A DNA stretch of 64,000 nucleotides, from assembly GCA_002633025.1 (NCBI GenBank), contig NMRB01000491.1, positions 228,100-292,099 on the forward strand, given 5' to 3'. Made by a program: the position numbers and the translations under genes. The stretch comes from Notospermus geniculatus. Taxonomy: Eukaryota; Nemertea; Pilidiophora; Heteronemertea; Lineidae. Shown one piece after another: positions 58,427 to 64,000 of this stretch (position 1 is its first letter; each line of letters opens with the position of its first letter). The notes under the pieces were generated by a model. That model was not told the DNA's origin, did no database searches, and was given only the letters and a program-made list of their open reading frames with translations.

Positions 58427-59057
58427 TGTAGGAGCCATTCCTGGTCCTTTATGTTTTTAGTACATTTATAGTTAGTTTGTTTTAGGTTAGATGGCAGCAC
58501 TTGTGGCAGGGTTTAAATTTGCCACCCTTTTGAACTGTTGTTATTGGTCCTGCCCTTTTGGTTCCTTTGGGCAGCCCCTTACTTGATCACTTGATGTCTT
58601 GTGATCCAACATGGTGGATGTCCTAGCTAATTCTGCCAATTTTTATGTTATTTACCTACTTCCAAGTTCATTGCTTATGTTCTCAACAACTGGTTATAAT
58701 CTGTGGTATCTTCTGGATTATGTGTGCACAAAGTTTGGTGAGAATTTTGTTATTGTTTTATATTTAGATACTTTTGCAGTTTGCTTTTGGTATAGGTCTG
58801 TCACTATAAACCCTATACATAGTATGTACTTACTGTGCAATACGCCTACCTAGGTAAATTTCTGGTACCAGTATAGTTAATTCATAGCCTTTGGTCAGTT
58901 GTTTGAGACCTTTCTTGCTTGTTCGTTGTGGCCATAAATGCTGCTTGTATGTTTTATTTTTACTGTTTTTATTGGTTTGTATTTTTTTGTTTGAGAAAAA
59001 TCGTGTCATATGGAAGACTCGCATTCGTCCTTTGTTTCCCACACATCAGATCCTACA
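58427..59057 (+). repeat. BEL/Pao 3' LTR
   Basis: Begins TGTAGGAGCC directly after the purine tract at 58412-58426 and ends CCTACA, giving a TGTAGG/CCTACA inverted terminus. 631 bp. No second copy in the window, consistent with loss of the 5' LTR. Confidence 0.75.
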
Positions 59058-59477
59058 ACAGAAATATACCCAGGTTCAATGTCGTCCCACAAAACTATAC
59101 CCTGGGTATAGTTCGATCTACCTGAAGACGAGATTGTTCTTGCAAAATGCCACATGACCATGTACAAGCATGACAAGTCGAAAACCATCGCTCTAGCGCC
59201 CAACACGAAAGAATTTTTCGTGCCGTTTATCGTCACTCAAATCCGCAATAGTACTCGCAGCACGGCTGATGTAATGTCGATGCGGACGTAGATGAACGCA
59301 CGGCACTGAACAAACATGATGACACAGATCGGCTCTATACGTTTACTCATTTCTTTGAAACTGTGAGCGTAACTTGCGGTACGTTTGGACCATTGTGTTA
59401 AGACAAATGTTAACAGTGGACCCATGCTATCGATGAGCACAAAAGCTGACAATATTGACTGGTATTTTGACGATATT

Positions 59478-59595
59478 AGGGAGGATTCGCAAGCGCCTGG
59501 TTAGGCCATACGACGACATTTATCTATTGTTTGGGTATACCCACACAATAGATAAACGTCGTCGTGGGGCCTAACCGGGCGCTTGCGAAACCTCC
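59478..59595. mobile_element. Hairpin MITE, GGGAG-TTCGCAA family
   Basis: TAGGGAGGATTCGCAAGCGC left, GCGCTTGCGAAACCTCC right, with inverted TTAGGCC and ATAGATAAACGTCGTCGTG. Nested in MULE-like copy 3. The partial copy at 24999 matches its left half. Confidence 0.75.
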
Positions 59596-59799
59596 GTATT
59601 GATTGCAAAATTGCTCTCTCAGTTGAAGCGAGAAACAAAATGGTGGCCATCCACTCCTAACTCGTACCTAGGCTCAAAACTACGGTAGGTACTGGGTATA
59701 CTTTTGTAGATCGAACTATACCCAGGGTATAGCTTTGTAGGACGACATTGAACGTGGGTATATTTCTGTTATACCCAGGACGACATTAACCGATTCGGC

Positions 59800-61506
59800 G
59801 CCATTAACAGTCCAAAACAGACCTCATCCCTTCATTAACGTAAGAAACAGGATTATACATGTACAGGGGTTCGTATTTCTGAGCCATATGATTACAAATG
59901 TGTACATCCCCAATATGCCCATCTACATTATTAGGAAGTCTATTAGACGAGTATATTTTCAGTTGGATCAGTTTTCTACAGAACCAATCACAAGATTTCT
60001 AACATCACAAAATATCAATCTGCCCGGTCAGCAATGGAATGTCTCAAATTATGCATAAATTATCAGTCACGCTGCAGGGACCTCATCTACTTTGCCAGCA
60101 CCAATGTCTGTGGATGCAACAATAGAAAAGCATGGGCAATACCATTGTATACACTAGACCAGGGCCGGATGCAGGATTCACAGAAAGGGAGGCATAGCTC
60201 GACAAAGTTGGTGGGCACCGAGAAAGTGAAGCCGAAACGGGGGGTCTGGCTCTCCCCCAGAAAAAAATTGACAATTTAAGTGCTTTTAGATGCATTTTCC
60301 TGGCATCTGAGATCAAAATACTAGAATTTTTATGTGATTAAATTTTTCTTGCTAAAAAAAATCATTGTTCTGCCAAAAATAGGGGGCGGGCAATTACGAG
60401 GAATATACATACGTTTATTTATACATCTTGTAGAGAGTGTCTTGATACATCTTCATCTCATTAGTAAGAACAGGAGATATGGTTATTGATTGAAATCAAT
60501 TTGATTCTCATTAATTTGTACAAGTCATAGACTCACTAGAAGATCAATTTCACCCTCAATGGAAGCATGCAAGACATCAACAAGCTTTGTGTTGATTCAA
60601 AAGGCCCAATCGATTTAGCTCTCTCGTATCTATAAGATGTTGAGAGATAGTGAATTTCACCTGATTGTGTGGAGGATTTGATGAATACGTTTTGTTTCAA
60701 ATTTCGTTCTGCCTACTGGGATGCATGCGGCTCAGTTCTTGGCAGGAATCCTTGGCAACATCTCCCTTTGGGAGTGCAGTGGTGTAGTGATAGCACGTCA
60801 AAACGCTGTTTTGCCGATTCAGGGCGAGTGCGTTTTCTCGCAGAAGTTCACTCTAAAAAGATTCTCGTCTACTGACAAGCTGGAACTCGTTCTCAGAATA
60901 TGCTTAAATTGACAGGGTCTATCTTGTCAATTGACAAGTTTTTAACTTGTCATCCTCGGAAAAGCGACATCTTATCATTGAAACAACTACACCTCGTCAT
61001 TCAGGCTACACAAAAATTAAAAGTTGTTCACCAAGAGACCGTTACGCGGTAGTTACTTACAAGTACTAATAACAGGTACATATGAAAGAAAAACTCTCCC
61101 AAATTTCAAATTAAAACGTCAATTTATGTCACAATCCTGTCATCAATTTCAAAACTTCGATGTTCTGGCGGTAGGTGCCGACACATAGCATACTCGGTGA
61201 GTTCGTTCGAGTCGATTAGGCCTGGTTTTAGCTAAGTTTTGGATCTTTGAATGCGACGTGTTTGGGGCGAAAATCTGGTCTCGGCGCTTGCTCACCTTGT
61301 CTTTTTTATATATTATAGTAGGACTACTACCTCCAACGTACATTTCACCCTATGTTGTGACAAAACTTCGGCCGCCTGTGGATGTAACCTACCCACATAA
61401 CATTAACTGGTGTCTGACAACATCTAATACAATAGTAGCTCAGCAGGCCCACGACTGTCAGGAATAGGGAACAAAACTCTACTCGAAACTGGTCCTAAGA
61501 GCTTAA
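59800..61506. other. No gene seen
   Basis: Several short ORFs without motifs. A stretch at 60160-60300 (GGGCCGGATGCAGGATT) resembles the start of a dispersed repeat, but no boundary could be drawn. Confidence 0.35.
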
Positions 61507-62993
61507 AGGGACTCTAGAGGGAACTCACGGATACCACGGATATTCGTCAGTTCAATATCTCAATCATAGGTGGCAGGTCGCAATAATAGTTTATAAATTT
61601 GTCGAAAGATGGCGCGAATATGAAAGTATAAGTACGCATGCGCAGGTACAAGGCAGAACCGCGGGAAATTCTATAAATAGCGCTGGGGAACACATGATCA
61701 CGTCAGCCATGGAATTCCCAGCGTTAAAAATAGGCACAAGTTAGGAGGAGCTCAGAAAAGGTCAATCACAGCGAATCTCTTAACATTACATAATATCAAT
61801 TGAGAAGTGTGCCAGTGCTGGCGATTTAGCGATGTTTATAATAAGGAATTAAACCTTGTCATTGCATGGTTGAATGGCAAGGTGCATGTAATTGGACCTT
61901 TGTGGTGTTTTTATGTGTGTCTGAACGGAGGGTATTCATGTCTACCGTGTATACTGAGCATAACATGTGTGATGTTGAATCTCCTTTGTACGGTGTTCGG
62001 TCTGCAGGGACTGGGCATGGTTCGGTGCAAATGATGCCGTTCTAAGGTGTTGCCCAAATTCCCGCCAATGAACACCCCTCCGAAACCGATGTCCCAAATT
62101 CAGCCCTTCAAGAAAACAAAGTGTCCATGAAAAAACAAAGCTTTATCATCAAGTTTTCCCCGAGAACTGGGTTAATGAAGTGTACAGTGCAGTGCCTCTG
62201 ATTCGACGGGCGCTATATTAACACTGTAAAATCGGACTTGTAACATCACTTCTGGTAGACCAGCCCACTTCATTACTATGATGGTCACATGGCTCAACAT
62301 TAATAGTCTGAAATACAAGCTGCATTCTGATTGGTTAACAAACACAGTAGGCCAAAAATGACCATTGAAATGACGCGAGGCGTAATGTGACATTGACATG
62401 CCTAGGTCTATTCTGAATTGATTGAGTACAGTTGATCAGCTCTCAATGAAGTCTTTTTTCATAACACCCATGTTACAAGTCCGATTTTACAGTATACACA
62501 TTTTCAAATGCACAAATCTGACTAAGATTTTTATATTTCCAGTTAGTCCATTTCTCTCAAACCCCTGACTACATTTCTGTATAATCTATTTGGCACTCAG
62601 AGTTTCATAAACGTTCCTATGCTCGAAGAGTTGAGAAAAGTCAACTTCAGCTTTCCTTTGGCTCAAGTCCGACCCCAACATAATGCCCCAACAGTGCAAA
62701 CCACTGTGTACAATAAACCTCTGAGTATTCTGAGGTACATGTAAAGGATAATTATTCTAAATCTAATTGCATAATAGCAGTTTGTTCCGCCAGACCGTGG
62801 AGCTTTTCCATGAGGTGTATCTATTTTTAACGCTCGGAATTCCATGGCTGACGTGACATCACCATGGGTTCCCCAGAGCTATTTATAGAATTTCCCGCGA
62901 TTCTGCCCTGGACGTGCTTGACCAGTGGCGCCAGCTGGTTGAAGCTAAATGGTACTCATAGTAGCCTAATAGCCGGTTCCCTCTAGAGTCCCT
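61507..62993. mobile_element. TTAA-flanked TIR element, 1.49 kb
   Basis: AGGGACTCTAGAGGGAAC and GTTCCCTCTAGAGTCCCT are exact inverses, with TTAA at 61503-61506 and 62994-62997. Inner arms at about 61660-61740 and 62815-62915 share GGGAAATTCTATAAATAGC and CCATGGAATTCC. TTAA targeting indicates a piggyBac/Kolobok-like origin. No transposase. Confidence 0.8.
62223..62493. mobile_element. Nested MITE, TIR ACTGTAAAATCGGACTTG
   Basis: ACTGTAAAATCGGACTTG then TAACAT at the left returns inverted at 62467-62493. It lies inside the TTAA element. The ACTGTAAAA end recalls the elements at 8595, 14465 and 30438. No TSD resolved. Confidence 0.7.
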
Positions 62994-62997
62994 TTAA

Positions 62998-63527
62998 ATG
63001 AGGGACTGGATGGGCAGCAGCTCTTTGAGTTGATTTATACCAGGACTTAAAGGACCACGGTACTGCGCCTTTTTCTCGACAGCTGGCTCCACCTCGCCAC
63101 TCTCCAACCGAGGGACTAATTACTACCGGTAGTACATTGTCGGCGAGTTGACCCGATTTATTACGTACATTTTGTAATGCATTTTTTCGTCTTACTGCCC
63201 CTAGGCGGCTCCTTCTACCTCGGCATCCAGTCAAATAATGCATTTACTGTGCTCCTAAAGGTTTTCGCAAAGCTTTACTAATTTCTTTCGATACCTCAGA
63301 TTCTCTCGTGATCAAATATCAAAGGAAGGGCTACCAACAACATGAATTTTAAAAAGCTTCAGTTTCCTAAAGCCTACATGTACATGTAGGTTAGCGACTA
63401 TGTTATGGATGGCATAACAGTCATGACAGTGAAATGCTGAATATGAAAGGGAAAAGGTAGATTGACCTGTTCCTCTCATATACCAGTATTTTCGTGCACT
63501 TCACCAGGACGGATAAGAATATAAACA
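62998..63527. other. No gene seen
   Basis: Non-coding between the TTAA-flanked element and the next ORF. ACATGTACATGTAGG simple palindromic words lie near 63377. Confidence 0.35.
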
Positions 63528-63842
63528 ATGGAGATTCAAACATTTCTGGCATGTTTTGTTCTCTCAGGATTTTGTCAGACGTTTGGAAGAATACCAAAAG
63601 GTAATGATATTGTTGAGCTCCAGCTCAGGTCATACAGCTCTGGTCATATGACATATCTGAGATGTTATGAGACACTGAATGCTTTGTATAGCGATATGGC
63701 TGGTTTGCAGACAGTTTTTCATAATGGTATCATCTTCAATCAGCTTCATACGCTATCTTGCTATTTAAACTGGATACTGCAACAGTCTAAAGTGAGTGTC
63801 ACAGGGCAGTATTGTTCAAGCTGCACGGCCATGTCGATTTAG
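63528..63842 (+). CDS. Short ORF with signal-peptide-like start
   Basis: MEIQTFLACFVLSGFCQTFG has a hydrophobic core and small residues suitable for signal cleavage. The frame stays open for 104 codons. A possible donor AAAAG|GTAATG at 63600 would end a first exon after about 24 codons, so the ORF tail may be intron. I do not recognise the protein. Could be the 5' end of a secreted-protein gene continuing beyond the window, or a chance ORF. Confidence 0.3.
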   Translation: MEIQTFLACFVLSGFCQTFGRIPKGNDIVELQLRSYSSGHMTYLRCYETLNALYSDMAGLQTVFHNGIIFNQLHTLSCYLNWILQQSKVSVTGQYCSSCTAMSI

Positions 63843-63877
63843 AGGAATCAGAGGAATCGGAGGAATCAGAGGAATCG
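63840..63877. repeat. 9-bp tandem repeat
   Basis: Four units of AGGAATCAG / AGGAATCGG in a row directly after the preceding ORF. Confidence 0.8.
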
Positions 63878-64000
63878 GGCTGGAAAATCCAGAAAATCAC
63901 CATAAGATAAAATATAAAATTATCAGAATAGTTAATTCATAACATTTCCTTGGCTATCGAGTTGTTATAATAAACGCATCATCATCCAGGTTGGTGATAA

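Larger units (their letters stand above)
49693..59057 (+). mobile_element. BEL/Pao LTR retrotransposon lacking its 5' LTR
   Basis: The internal region carries gag (from 51792), pol (to 58110), a polypurine tract AATTAGGGGCGGGGA and a 3' LTR. The left junction goes straight from MITE sequence (GGGTATA) to ACATGGTGAGAG, where TGGTGAGAG could be a primer-binding site preceded by the last bases of a lost LTR. Nested insertions: foldback 49717-51548, MITE 51900-52054, TIR element 53527-54786. Inactive. Confidence 0.75.
49663..59799. mobile_element. MULE-like TIR element copy 3, split by BEL/Pao insertion
   Basis: The left fragment 49663-49692 has GCCGAATCGG through GTCGTCCTGGGTA. The right fragment 59058-59799 has the rest of the left TIR (ACAGAAATATACCCAGG, CTATACCCTGGGTATAG), a 59478-59595 hairpin MITE and the complete right TIR ending CCGATTCGGC. 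The two pieces fit end to end with a one-base overlap, so the 9.4 kb between them is an insertion. Unlike copies 1 and 2, no 9-bp TSD is recognisable (GCCGCCAAT left, GCCATTAAC right). Confidence 0.75.

Overview
This is eukaryotic genomic DNA, not bacterial. Genes are split by GT-AG introns, intergenic stretches are long and mostly non-coding, and nearly all recognisable coding sequence belongs to animal transposable elements: PIF/Harbinger, BEL/Pao, a CR1/L2-like LINE, a DIRS-type tyrosine recombinase and an hAT-like fragment. The abundance of TAGGCCTA and ACATGTA words and the transposon mix fit a marine invertebrate, perhaps an echinoderm or hemichordate. The species cannot be fixed from the sequence. 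I found no rRNA, no CRISPR array and no confidently intact housekeeping gene.

Layout. 0-5.3 kb: edge of an hAT-like gene, a MULE-like MITE with a 9-bp target duplication (TSD), then a decayed Harbinger pair (transposase +, Myb/SANT-like partner -). 6-7.5 kb: a 0.94-kb repeat (copy A) and two exon-like ORFs. 8.6-16.3 kb: nested foldback and terminal-inverted-repeat (TIR) elements. 16.3-19.7 kb: almost featureless. 19.7-21.6 kb: an AT-rich cassette of two decayed ORFs of possible viral or Maverick-like origin. 21.8-22.7 kb: a second Harbinger pair. 22.9-24.7 kb: a TIR element with a minisatellite, then a MITE with a perfect 9-bp TSD. 25.2-26.6 kb: a four-exon gene with RPA-like OB folds (-). 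28.4-30.4 kb: a three-exon MADF/BESS-like gene (+) with a Harbinger transposase exon lying antisense in its second intron. 30.6-36.8 kb: a full-length LINE bounded by a 13-bp TSD. 37.2-38.7 kb: a tyrosine recombinase. 40.8-47.2 kb: a long inverted-repeat element carrying a Myb/SANT-like gene interrupted by a TA-targeted foldback and containing a tandemly duplicated exon. 47.4-49.2 kb: copy B of the repeat with a Harbinger derivative inserted. 49.7-59.8 kb: a MULE-like MITE split by a BEL/Pao element, itself hit by at least three further insertions. 59.8-64 kb: a TTAA-flanked element and one short signal-peptide-like ORF.

The window is best read as layers of insertion. Several insertions can be dated relative to one another because an uninterrupted copy, or the restored reading frame, shows the pre-insertion site. 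Recurrent themes are convergent Harbinger transposase plus Myb/SANT or MADF gene pairs, a non-autonomous family with GTCGTCCTGGGTA subterminal hairpins and 9-bp TSDs, and TA-targeted long foldbacks.
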